DNA from: M3007 sp044226205
GTDB lineage: Bacteria > Bacteroidota > Bacteroidia > Chitinophagales > Saprospiraceae
Reading direction: 5' to 3'
DNA length: 64,000 bases
NCBI GenBank assembly: GCA_044226205.1
Contig: JBGAHL010000017.1
Coordinates: 45,131 to 109,130, forward strand
A program made the translations under genes and the position numbers. Of the stretch, positions 9,086 through 16,732 are shown piece after piece. Below the pieces are notes generated by a model, which had not been told where the DNA came from, ran no database searches, and saw nothing but the letters and a program-made list of their open reading frames with translations. Each line of letters opens with the position of its first letter. Within the stretch, counting starts at the first letter, position 1.

Positions 9086-10069
9086 ATGGACGAAGACGCC
9101 GCCCGACCTCGATTTACCAGCTGGCACATCGGCAGCCATGCTTTCCCCGCCGTTTTGTTGCTGAGCTTGCTCAGCGTTTTGTTGGCCACCTGGACCCTGC
9201 CCACGCTTTTTTTTGTGTTCGGAACCGGCTGGTTTGCGCCCTTTTTTCTCTCAATAGGGGTGTTTCTGGGCATTTTGTTGTTTAAAAAGCAGATTTTTAA
9301 AAGCATATACCACAACGAGCCACGGGAAGGCGATGCCGCCTTGCTCGAATATTTTGTGCAACAAAACACCGCCGCCAACGAAGAAGAGGAGGAAATGGCC
9401 GTCGAGTTGCTCGAAAACGCCCTGCAACTCAAAGACGTACGCGCCCTGGATTGTATGGCGCCGCGCTCCGACATCGTTCACGTGGATGTTTCGGCGCCCG
9501 TGGAGGAACTCCGCCAACTTTTTATCGAAAGCAGCCTGTCGCGCATTCTGGTGACGGATGGCGCGCTCGATCACGTGCTCGGCTACGTGCACGTGCAGCA
9601 AATGTTTGCCCTGCCGCAGACGATTCGGGGCATGGCTATGCCGATTTATTTCGTGCCGGAAACGATTTCGGTGAAAGATCTGTTGAACAAATTTATCAAA
9701 AACCGCAGCAGCATCGCCTGCGTGGTGGATGAGTACGGCAGCCTGGCCGGCCTTGTGACGCTCGAAGACGCCCTCGAACAACTTTTCGGCGAAATCGACG
9801 ACGAACACGACCAGGAGGAGTTCATCGACGTGCGGATTTCCGAACGCGAATTCCTCTTCTCGGGCCGCCTGCGCATCGACGACCTTAACGAAAAATATCC
9901 CGAACTGAACCTGCCGGAAGGCGATTACCAAACCCTCTCCGGCTTTATCGTATCCACCGCCCAGAATATCCCCGAACAGGGCGCCCGCCTGCCGTTCGAA
10001 GGCAAAACCTTCGTGCTCGAACTGGTGAGCGACCGCAAAATTGAAACGGTGCGGGTGCTGGTGGATTGA
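9086..10069 (+). CDS. CBS-domain hemolysin/CorC-like protein with a short membrane region
   Basis: The 327-residue protein has an acidic linker (NEEEEEMAVELLENALQL), a CBS pair (about residues 125-240: MAPRSDIVHVDVS, SRILVTDG, LGYVHVQQ, SIACVVDEYGSLAGLVTLED) and a C-terminal CorC_HlyC domain (SGRLRIDDLNEKYP, then DYQTLSGFIVS and PFEGKTFVLELVSDRKIETVRV). CNNM family members usually begin with a DUF21 membrane domain of about 180 residues. Here only about 75 residues with two hydrophobic stretches precede the linker, so DUF21 is missing or replaced. This may be a species-specific short form; no upstream coding sequence for DUF21 is visible, because lptC ends 11 bases before. Likely role: divalent cation transport or envelope maintenance. 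Confidence 0.8.
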   Translation: MDEDAARPRFTSWHIGSHAFPAVLLLSLLSVLLATWTLPTLFFVFGTGWFAPFFLSIGVFLGILLFKKQIFKSIYHNEPREGDAALLEYFVQQNTAANEEEEEMAVELLENALQLKDVRALDCMAPRSDIVHVDVSAPVEELRQLFIESSLSRILVTDGALDHVLGYVHVQQMFALPQTIRGMAMPIYFVPETISVKDLLNKFIKNRSSIACVVDEYGSLAGLVTLEDALEQLFGEIDDEHDQEEFIDVRISEREFLFSGRLRIDDLNEKYPELNLPEGDYQTLSGFIVSTAQNIPEQGARLPFEGKTFVLELVSDRKIETVRVLVD

Positions 10070-10089
10070 ACCATTGTCCAATCGTCAAA

Positions 10090-11049
10090 ATGTTAACAGG
10101 AACTGTAACCAAATCGACCGGCAGCTGGTATAGTGTGCGTCTCGACGAGGCCGGCGAATTGCTTCAATGCCGCATTGTAGGCAAATTTCGGCTCGACGAC
10201 GTGCCCCTGACCAACCCCGTCGCCGTGGGCGATCGGGTCGAAATACAGCGCGAAGGCGCGGCCGGCACCGAGGGTTTGATCAAAAAAATACTGCCCCGCG
10301 ACAACTGGGTCGTGCGACAGTCGCCCCGCCGCAAACACGACCTGCACCTGCTGGCCGCCAACATCGATCAGGCCGTGCTCATCGTCACCGTGGTGCAGCC
10401 CAACCTCAAACCGGGTTTTATCGATCGTTTTTTGCTGATGACCGAACCGCACGAGATCCCGGTCACCATCGTGTTCAACAAGGGCGATTTGTACAACGAA
10501 GAGGACGTGGCCGTCTTTTTCGCCATGAAAGAAGTGTATGAAAAAATAGGGTACCGCGTCATTGCCACCTCCGTGCGGGACAAAAAGGGGCTCGATACGT
10601 TCCGCGATATTTTAAAAGACAAAATCACCCTGCTCAGCGGGCAGTCGGGCGTGGGGAAAAGCAGCCTGGTCAACGCCATTCAGCCGCAACTCAACCTGCG
10701 CACGGGCGATATCAGCGATTATTCGGGCAAAGGCCAGCATACCACCACGTTCGCCGAGATGTTCGAACTGGATTTCGGCGGCAGCATCATTGATACGCCA
10801 GGGATCAAAACCCTGGCTTTCAACAACAAGGACCTGCAAAACGTGGCGCACAGTTTCCGTGAATTTTTCACACTTTCCGAAAACTGCCGCTTCGGAGCCT
10901 CCTGCCTGCACCGCAACGAACCCGGCTGCGCGGTGCGCGAAGCGGTCAAAAACGGCGAGGTAAGCGAACTGCGCTACCTCAACTACCTCGGCATTCTGGA
11001 AGAAGTGGAGGATCAGAACTATTGGGAACGGTACAAGGATATTGAGTGA
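10090..11049 (+). CDS. rsgA: Ribosome small-subunit biogenesis GTPase RsgA
   Basis: RsgA is a late 30S maturation GTPase. The 319 residues show an N-terminal OB fold (MLTGTVTKSTGSWYSV), then a circularly permuted GTPase with G4 (NKGD), G1 (GQSGVGKSSL), G2 (GQHTTT) and G3 (DTPGI), and a C-terminal zinc-binding region (CRFGASCLHRNEPGCAV). I chose ATG 10090; an upstream TTG at 10066 overlaps the hemolysin stop and would add eight residues unlike the family. It is the last plus-strand gene of this block. The convergent dioxygenase gene ends 15 bases away. Confidence 0.96.
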   Translation: MLTGTVTKSTGSWYSVRLDEAGELLQCRIVGKFRLDDVPLTNPVAVGDRVEIQREGAAGTEGLIKKILPRDNWVVRQSPRRKHDLHLLAANIDQAVLIVTVVQPNLKPGFIDRFLLMTEPHEIPVTIVFNKGDLYNEEDVAVFFAMKEVYEKIGYRVIATSVRDKKGLDTFRDILKDKITLLSGQSGVGKSSLVNAIQPQLNLRTGDISDYSGKGQHTTTFAEMFELDFGGSIIDTPGIKTLAFNNKDLQNVAHSFREFFTLSENCRFGASCLHRNEPGCAVREAVKNGEVSELRYLNYLGILEEVEDQNYWERYKDIE

Positions 11050-11064
11050 CCGGACGGAATTCAC

Positions 11065-11580
11065 TCACATTTCCATCACGTGGCCGCATTGCCCGCAGGT
11101 ACGGGCCCTGGCATCGGACTTGAATTCGCCGATGGCGTCGCGGATCTGGGTGCCGATGTCTTTCAGTTCAAAACCCGCTTCATGCAGCGGGGCGCCGCAG
11201 TGATCGCAGAACCACAGGAGTTTGTCGATCTCGCCCTGGTGGCGTTTGCGTTCGAGCACCAGCCCGACGGTATTGGCGGGGCGCTGGGGAGAGTGGGGGA
11301 TGCGGGGCGGCAGCAGGAACATTTCACCCTCGCGGATATCGATGGTTTCGGGTTTGCCCTCCTCGTTGATGATTTTGACCTGAATGTCGCCTTCCAGTTG
11401 GTAAAAAAGTTCTTCACCTTCCTCCCAGTGGTAGTCTTTGCGGCCGTTGGGGCCGCCGACGATCATGACGATAAAGTCGTCGTTGTCCACGTAAATCTGT
11501 TTGTTGCCCACCGGCGGCTGGAGGAGGTGGCGGTTTTCTTCGATCCATTTCTGGAGGTTAAAAGGTCTGGCGATCGGCAT
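11065..11580 (-). CDS. nbaC: 3-hydroxyanthranilate 3,4-dioxygenase
   Basis: This 171-residue cupin enzyme opens the ring of 3-hydroxyanthranilate to 2-amino-3-carboxymuconate semialdehyde, which leads to quinolinate and NAD, or to catabolism. Iron ligands are in place: H51 and E57 in DYHWEEGEELFYQ, and H96 in PPRIPHSPQR. The C-terminal rubredoxin-like site of bacterial enzymes is present as CDHC (about 124-127) and CGQC near the end. Length fits the family. No other kynurenine pathway genes lie in the window, so the gene stands alone here. Confidence 0.95.
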   Translation of the reverse strand: MPIARPFNLQKWIEENRHLLQPPVGNKQIYVDNDDFIVMIVGGPNGRKDYHWEEGEELFYQLEGDIQVKIINEEGKPETIDIREGEMFLLPPRIPHSPQRPANTVGLVLERKRHQGEIDKLLWFCDHCGAPLHEAGFELKDIGTQIRDAIGEFKSDARARTCGQCGHVMEM

Positions 11581-11758
11581 GTTGTCTTGAAAATACGGGT
11601 GGTTAAGGAATAATTGGTCGATATGGAATCGCGGGCGTTTGTCAAGTCAAAATGACCGGCTCCGGGTCGTGTGAAATTGAGGCCGGCTCATCGTCCGCCC
11701 CTGCCGGGCAATTCACAACAAAGATAACGTGCCGGCGGGAATTTCTGCCGCCGGGGCC

Positions 11759-12628
11759 TCAGGACCGGGTTAGCGACAGCAGCACGATGCCTGCCAGAAT
11801 GAGCAGGGAGCCCAGCAGGCGCGGGCGGAAATTTTCCTCGGTCAGCAGCCGGGCGCCGAGCACGACCCCGATCACGATGCTCAGCTCGCGCGCCGGCGCG
11901 ACCACGTGCAACGGCGCCGTTTTCAGGGCGTACAGCACGAGCAGATACCCCAGCGGGCTGATCAGGGCGACCACCACGACCTTCCAGCGGTGCGCGCGCC
12001 AGACGTCGCCGATCTCTTTCCAGCGCCGTCGGGCCAGCGGAGCCAGCACGACGGTGCGGATGGGGTGCGAGCAGGCTTCCACCATGATCGGCGCCAGCGC
12101 CAGCTGCTTCACGGCAAACCCGTCGAACACCGTGTAGCACGCAATCAGAAACCCCGTCCCGATGCCGTACACCAGTCCGTCGCGGCGTCTTTCGGCATCC
12201 ACACCGGCCTTGCCGATGCCCGATACGAGCAGCACGCCCGCCGCGACGAGGCACAAGCCCAGCAGGGAAAAAACGCCCAGTTGCTCGTGCAAAAACAAGA
12301 CGGCGCCCACGGCCGACAAAACCGGCCCGCTGCCACGCGCCAGCGGGTACACGACTGAAAGGTCGGCCACGGCATAGCCTTTTTGCAAAACGAGGAAATA
12401 CACGAGGTGCAGGACGCCCGTAATGCTCAATGCGCCCACGTTGCGCAGCGACCACTCGAAATCGTAAAGGATCGAATACCCCACGACCAGCGGCAGCATC
12501 CAAACGCTGATGACGGCTGCCAGCAGCCACACAAAAGCGGGTCCGCCGGGGATTGTTTTGGCTAAAAAATTCCAGATCGCGTGCAAAACAGCCGCTGTCA
12601 GGACCAGCATCAGGCTCAAAGGCTCCAT
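11759..12628 (-). CDS. EamA-type (DMT superfamily) transporter
   Basis: The 289 residues form about ten membrane segments in two EamA repeats. The first has HAIWNFLAKTIPGG and the helix-end signature VVYPLARGSGPVLSAVGAV; the second has its counterpart VVAPARELSIVIGVVLGA. EamA proteins export or import small metabolites such as amino acids; the substrate is not predictable. It lies about 180 bases upstream (in the plus-strand sense, beyond the start) of the dioxygenase on the same strand and may not be cotranscribed with it. It is divergent from the DUF4252-like gene at 12759. Confidence 0.85.
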   Translation of the reverse strand: MEPLSLMLVLTAAVLHAIWNFLAKTIPGGPAFVWLLAAVISVWMLPLVVGYSILYDFEWSLRNVGALSITGVLHLVYFLVLQKGYAVADLSVVYPLARGSGPVLSAVGAVLFLHEQLGVFSLLGLCLVAAGVLLVSGIGKAGVDAERRRDGLVYGIGTGFLIACYTVFDGFAVKQLALAPIMVEACSHPIRTVVLAPLARRRWKEIGDVWRAHRWKVVVVALISPLGYLLVLYALKTAPLHVVAPARELSIVIGVVLGARLLTEENFRPRLLGSLLILAGIVLLSLTRS

Positions 12629-12758
12629 CCCGGGGGTAGTTATTGTGTTGAAAAACGCGGCAAATTAGCATATTTGACCTTGCAGCGCAGGCCGCTGTAA
12701 CATCTTCGCCGCCTGCGCCGTCTTTCGTTCGATACCACCACTTTATAAACAATCAGCT

Positions 12759-13529
12759 ATGAACAAAATCTGTTTCCTCCTTGCCTTGCTGTGGAGCCTG
12801 GGCACGGCTTTGTCCGCTCAAAACCAGGCGTTCGACAGTTTTATTGACCAACACCGCAACGATCAGGGCTTTACCTACGCCCTGCTGAGCAAAGACGTGT
12901 TCGAAGTCGCCACCGGCGTCGCGGTGGAAGATACCGACTGGAAAAAATTGCACCGCGTCATCGGTCAGATCGGCTCCCTCAGCATCCTTGCCGCCGACAG
13001 CATCACCAACGGCCGCGCATTGTACAAGGAAGCCCGCGCCCTGGTGCCTACCGACGTACTGGAAGACGTGCTGGCCGTTCGCGACGGCCAAACCGACGTC
13101 CGCATCTGGGCCCGCGAGGAAAACGCCGTGGTGTCCGACCTGGTCATGCTGGTGGGTACGCCCGACGAGTTCGCCCTCATCTGCTTTTCCGGCGCGATTG
13201 ACCTCTCCAACCTGAGCGAACTCGCCCAACTGCTCGACGCCGAAACCGCGCAGGACCTCGCCCGCGCCTCGGCGGCCGTGGCGCCCTCGTTCCGCCTCAG
13301 CCCCAACCCCAGCGCCGGCCCCCTCACCTTGTCCTGCGACGAACCCGGCGACCAGCCCCGCCGCCTCTCCGTAAGCGACCAGAACGGCCGCCTGCTGCTG
13401 ACCCGCGACCTGGACGCTGCGCCAACGCAAACCATCGACCTCTCCGCTTTGGCCAACGGCTCGTACTGGGTCCAGCTGGAAACGGCCAAGGGCAAAGTCG
13501 GCGTTAAGCAAATACTAATTGCCCGCTAG
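12759..13529 (+). CDS. DUF4252-like secreted protein with T9SS sorting domain
   Basis: A signal peptide (1-20, ending GTALSAQ) precedes a region of about 150 residues resembling DUF4252: FTYALLSKDVFEVATG, DVLAVRDGQTDVRIWARE, VVSDLVMLVGTPDEFALICFSGAIDL. DUF4252 proteins are usually short and end after this domain. Here an extra 75-residue T9SS type A sorting domain follows (FRLSPNPSAGPLTLSC, LANGSYWVQLETAKGKVGVKQILI), so the protein should leave the cell. Function is unknown. The start ATG is at 12759. The next plus-strand gene starts 59 bases downstream and has the same kind of tail. Confidence 0.75.
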   Translation: MNKICFLLALLWSLGTALSAQNQAFDSFIDQHRNDQGFTYALLSKDVFEVATGVAVEDTDWKKLHRVIGQIGSLSILAADSITNGRALYKEARALVPTDVLEDVLAVRDGQTDVRIWAREENAVVSDLVMLVGTPDEFALICFSGAIDLSNLSELAQLLDAETAQDLARASAAVAPSFRLSPNPSAGPLTLSCDEPGDQPRRLSVSDQNGRLLLTRDLDAAPTQTIDLSALANGSYWVQLETAKGKVGVKQILIAR

Positions 13530-13588
13530 ACAGGGGGCAAAAAGACGGGGCGGGCCTATTTTTACTGCTTATTACAAAACCTGCTCTT

Positions 13589-15076
13589 ATGTTGAAATAC
13601 ACCTTCCTCCCCGTCTTTCTTTTTATCAATTTTATTGCCCTGAATGCCCAAATAGCCGCCCCCGGCGGACTGTTGCGGGAAAACTTCACCCTCGAACACC
13701 CGCGTGCCCTCTATACGCCCCGGCCCAAGGCCGAAAGCGGCCTCCGCAGCGGCCTTACCGACGCGCTCGACGCGGCTTTCGACAGCGTAACCACGCTCTC
13801 CACGCTCAAAGGTTTTACCGCGGCGGTCGTCCTGCCCGATGGCAGCGTGTGGAAACGCGCGCATGGCGCCAACGCGGGAATCCCCATTATGACCGCCCTG
13901 AACACGAACCACCTCATGGGCATGGGCAGCATTACCAAAACCTTTGTCTCGACCACCATGCTGCTGCTGGTGGAAGACGGCCTGCTTAGTCTCGACGACT
14001 CGATCGGGCAATACGTGGGCCCTTACCCCAACATCGACGGCAGCGCGACCCTGCGCCAATTGCTGAGCCACCGCACGGGTTTCAACGACTACCTCAACGA
14101 AAACCCGGTGATGATCGATACCTGGGTGGCCCACCTCGATAGCATCTGGGAGGCCGACACCGTGTTGAACCATTACATTCTGGCGCCCAATTTCGCGGTC
14201 GGCGCCGACTGGAGTTATTCCAATACCAACTACCTGCTCGCCGGCCGCATCATCGAATCGGTCACCGGCCAACCCTGGTACCAGGTGCTGCGCGACCGGG
14301 TGCTGACGCCGCAAGGACTCACGCACACCTTCGCCTATCCCTGGGAATCCACGGGTACCCAGCAGATCGCCCACGTCTGGCTGGATATCGATGGCAACGG
14401 CACCGTCGAGGATGCCGTCGGGCTGGGTTTGCCCATCGAAGGGTTTTTCAGCCTCGGCAACAGCGCAGGCTGCCTGATGAGCACGCCCGAAGACATCGGC
14501 CGCTTCATGGAGCGACTCTTCAGCGGGAATATCCTTCAAGCCGCCTCCCTGGCTGAAATGCAGACCGACTACGTGCAAGACCCCTCGACCGGCCTCCAGT
14601 ACGGCCTTGGCGCGGCGTCCTTCGCGGGCTTTCCGACGGAGAACTGGGGGCACGACGGCAGCATCATTTACAAATCCTGGGGGCTCTATTTCCCCGAACT
14701 GGACATCGCAATCGTGGTGCAGCAAAACGACGACCGCATCGCCGCCCTCAACCCGCAACTGATTGATCTGGTGGATGTTTTCGTCAGCCTCTTGCTCACG
14801 TACATCGACAATGCCCCCAGCGTCGGCACGGGCGCGCCCGCACTGGCCGCCACGCCGCTCGCCACGCCCAACCCCGCGACGGATCGTTTGCAGTTGCAAT
14901 TGCCGGCCGATCTGCCTTTGCCCGCCCTTTGCACGCTCAGCGATGCGCAGGGCAAGCCCGTTTGGTCGCAAGGAGTAGCAACGCGGACGCAGGAAGTGAA
15001 CCTGGGGCAACTGCCGGCAGGGCTCTATTATTTAAAAGCCGGAAACCTGGTGGAAAAGGTGGTGGTCAATCGCTAA
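13589..15076 (+). CDS. Secreted class C beta-lactamase-like serine hydrolase, T9SS-sorted
   Basis: The 495-residue protein has a signal peptide (1-20, ending NFIALNA) and a penicillin-binding-protein/beta-lactamase class C fold. Active-site motifs are present: S114-I-T-K117, Y210-S-N212 and H355-D-G357, the last replacing the usual KTG, as is common in serine hydrolases of this group. It may act as a D-alanyl-D-alanine carboxypeptidase, esterase or peptidase; the sequence does not tell which. A T9SS type A sorting domain ends the protein (ATPNPATDRLQLQLP, QLPAGLYYLKAGNLVEKVVV), so the enzyme is exported to the cell surface or medium. This makes true cell-wall work less likely. An intrinsic terminator follows. 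Confidence 0.9.
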   Translation: MLKYTFLPVFLFINFIALNAQIAAPGGLLRENFTLEHPRALYTPRPKAESGLRSGLTDALDAAFDSVTTLSTLKGFTAAVVLPDGSVWKRAHGANAGIPIMTALNTNHLMGMGSITKTFVSTTMLLLVEDGLLSLDDSIGQYVGPYPNIDGSATLRQLLSHRTGFNDYLNENPVMIDTWVAHLDSIWEADTVLNHYILAPNFAVGADWSYSNTNYLLAGRIIESVTGQPWYQVLRDRVLTPQGLTHTFAYPWESTGTQQIAHVWLDIDGNGTVEDAVGLGLPIEGFFSLGNSAGCLMSTPEDIGRFMERLFSGNILQAASLAEMQTDYVQDPSTGLQYGLGAASFAGFPTENWGHDGSIIYKSWGLYFPELDIAIVVQQNDDRIAALNPQLIDLVDVFVSLLLTYIDNAPSVGTGAPALAATPLATPNPATDRLQLQLPADLPLPALCTLSDAQGKPVWSQGVATRTQEVNLGQLPAGLYYLKAGNLVEKVVVNR

Positions 15077-15104
15077 AAAGCGTATAAAGCATTGGTTTTC
15101 AATT

Positions 15105-15144
15105 AAAATTCCAGCCGCGCAAACAAGGTCGTGGCTGGAATTTT
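15105..15144. terminator. Bidirectional intrinsic terminator
   Basis: A perfect 12-bp stem, AAAATTCCAGCC (15105-15116) with GGCTGGAATTTT (15133-15144), sits exactly between the convergent stops of the serine hydrolase (15076) and the CPBP protease (15145). A/T-rich ends on both sides suit both directions. Confidence 0.85.
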
Positions 15145-15957
15145 TTATTGCAACCGCGTGACCCGCGCCGTGCGGGCAAGGTTTTTCCAGCCAAATACCA
15201 ACAGGGTGACAATGCCCCACAGGGTGATGAGAAAACCGGTGTATTGCACCATTTCGGTGCGGGTAAAATCGGACGTGAACGCGATATCGACGGTGGCGTG
15301 AAACACGGCACAGGCCAGAATGCTGCCCCGCGAGCTGTTGAACAGCCAGGAGAGCAATACGCTGCCGGTCAGCAGGCTGAACAACCAGCCAATGATGCCG
15401 GCGGCGTCCATCGAGGTGTAGCCCGGGCGGTAAAAAAACAAGGGCCAGTGCCAGAGCGCCCAAAACGCCGTGAGCAAAACGGCGGCCGTGCCCGCACTGA
15501 ATTTTACCTGCAAACGCGGCAGTACAAAACCCCGCCAGCCGGTTTCTTCGCCCCAGCCGAAAAACAGCAGGTTGTAGGCAAAAAAGCCTGTAAAATCCAG
15601 TTCGGGAAACTCGGAACTTCGTCCCAAACCCGCCAGATTCAGGTCGGCGTTGTCGATCTGATGCGCCATAAAAGCGGCAAAAAGATTGAGCGCGAAGGGG
15701 CTGAGCAAAGCGATCAAAAGCCACAGCGCAGGCTGTGGTGCGAACATCGAACGCAACAAACCCGCCAGCGCGCCCGGCCCGCCTTCGCGGCGACTGCACC
15801 ACAAGGCCGCGAGCATGGGGCCGAAGCCGCCAAGCGCATGGTGCCAGGGCAGTACGGGCAGGCCGTCGATGCCCAAAGCCGGCAGCCACAACGGCGCCCA
15901 GATAAGCCAGGAGAGCGCGTAGGCCAGCAGAAAAAATAGGAGCAGGGATCGGGTCAT
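15145..15957 (-). CDS. CPBP-family intramembrane glutamic protease
   Basis: The 270-residue protein has about seven membrane segments and the Abi/CPBP motifs: E137-E138-T-G-W-R142 (EExxxR), F165-W-A-L-W-H170 (FxxxxH form), and a late His in VFHATVD. These are the metal-independent catalytic residues of Rce1-type proteases. Bacterial members cleave or process membrane peptides, and some protect against self-made bacteriocins; no bacteriocin gene is visible nearby. Length is standard. It precedes the GyrI-like gene's stop by 9 bases on the same strand, so the two may be cotranscribed. Confidence 0.9.
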   Translation of the reverse strand: MTRSLLLFFLLAYALSWLIWAPLWLPALGIDGLPVLPWHHALGGFGPMLAALWCSRREGGPGALAGLLRSMFAPQPALWLLIALLSPFALNLFAAFMAHQIDNADLNLAGLGRSSEFPELDFTGFFAYNLLFFGWGEETGWRGFVLPRLQVKFSAGTAAVLLTAFWALWHWPLFFYRPGYTSMDAAGIIGWLFSLLTGSVLLSWLFNSSRGSILACAVFHATVDIAFTSDFTRTEMVQYTGFLITLWGIVTLLVFGWKNLARTARVTRLQ

Positions 15958-15966
15958 GGCGACAGG

Positions 15967-16590
15967 TCAGGCTTTGCGCATGGGCTGGCGGATGATGGTT
16001 TTCAGTTTTTCGGGGGCGGTTCGGCGCGCATCGTTCAGGTAGATTTCCCGGTGTTTGCCGTGCAATTCGTACCCGTTGGCGTGTATGAAATCGTGCAGTT
16101 TTTGGATCGTCGGCGCTTCCGCGCTGTACGGGCCGAGATGCAGAATCTGGGCGGAAACCCCTTCGGTCATGGATTCCAGCCGGATTCGGGAGCAGGCCGG
16201 GAGCTCGGCGCCTTTTTTTCTTTCGAGTTGGGCGCTTGCTTCGCGTACCAGTTCGGGCGTAATAAAATCGGGTTGGCGAATCATGGCCGTCCATTTCCAG
16301 ATGTCCTTGTTGTCAGCGGAAAACTGGTTCATATCGTCGGTCCACCACAGTCCTTCGAGCGGCATGACGCCGTAATCGACCGGGTCGGGGCCTTTTTTGA
16401 CCATAAATTTGAGGGTGTACGACAAACTGAACAGGGCTTCCAGCGCCTCGGCGTAGGCCGGCGCGGTGTTCGGGTTGCCTTCCCCGTCGATCATCAGGTA
16501 TTGGGCGGCGGGCACATCCACGATGCTGATGCGGCCGGCCGGCTGATTGTAAAGGGTGGCGAGTTGTTTTTTCAGGTCGAGTTTTTGCAT
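15967..16590 (-). CDS. GyrI-like small-molecule-binding protein
   Basis: I chose ATG 16590, giving 207 residues that begin MQKLDLKKQLATLYNQP. The frame stays open to 16845, but that stretch lacks protein-like features and overlaps the divergent NACHT start. The sequence fits stand-alone GyrI-like domain proteins: VDVPAAQYLMIDGEGNPN, ALFSLSYTLKFMVKKG, YGVMPLEGLWW and a late KLHDFIHANGYELHGKHREIY. These SOUL/GyrI folds bind small molecules and occur alone in many Bacteroidota. No DNA-binding domain is attached. It starts 143 bases from the divergent NACHT gene. Confidence 0.88.
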   Translation of the reverse strand: MQKLDLKKQLATLYNQPAGRISIVDVPAAQYLMIDGEGNPNTAPAYAEALEALFSLSYTLKFMVKKGPDPVDYGVMPLEGLWWTDDMNQFSADNKDIWKWTAMIRQPDFITPELVREASAQLERKKGAELPACSRIRLESMTEGVSAQILHLGPYSAEAPTIQKLHDFIHANGYELHGKHREIYLNDARRTAPEKLKTIIRQPMRKA

Positions 16591-16732
16591 GGTGCGGGTA
16601 TTGAGGATGACGAAGCAAAAATCGGGTCCCAAGGTGCCACGACCAGCTGATTTGGGGCAATGTGGCGGACAATTTTTGTCAGGACGGGCGAAGTTTGTGT
16701 TATTTAGCGGCAAGAAATCGCGCTCCATCCGA

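Noticed and set aside
13562..15010. A 482-codon minus-strand frame across the serine hydrolase
   Set aside because: It is antisense to a gene with complete active-site motifs, signal peptide and sorting domain; its translation shows no protein features.
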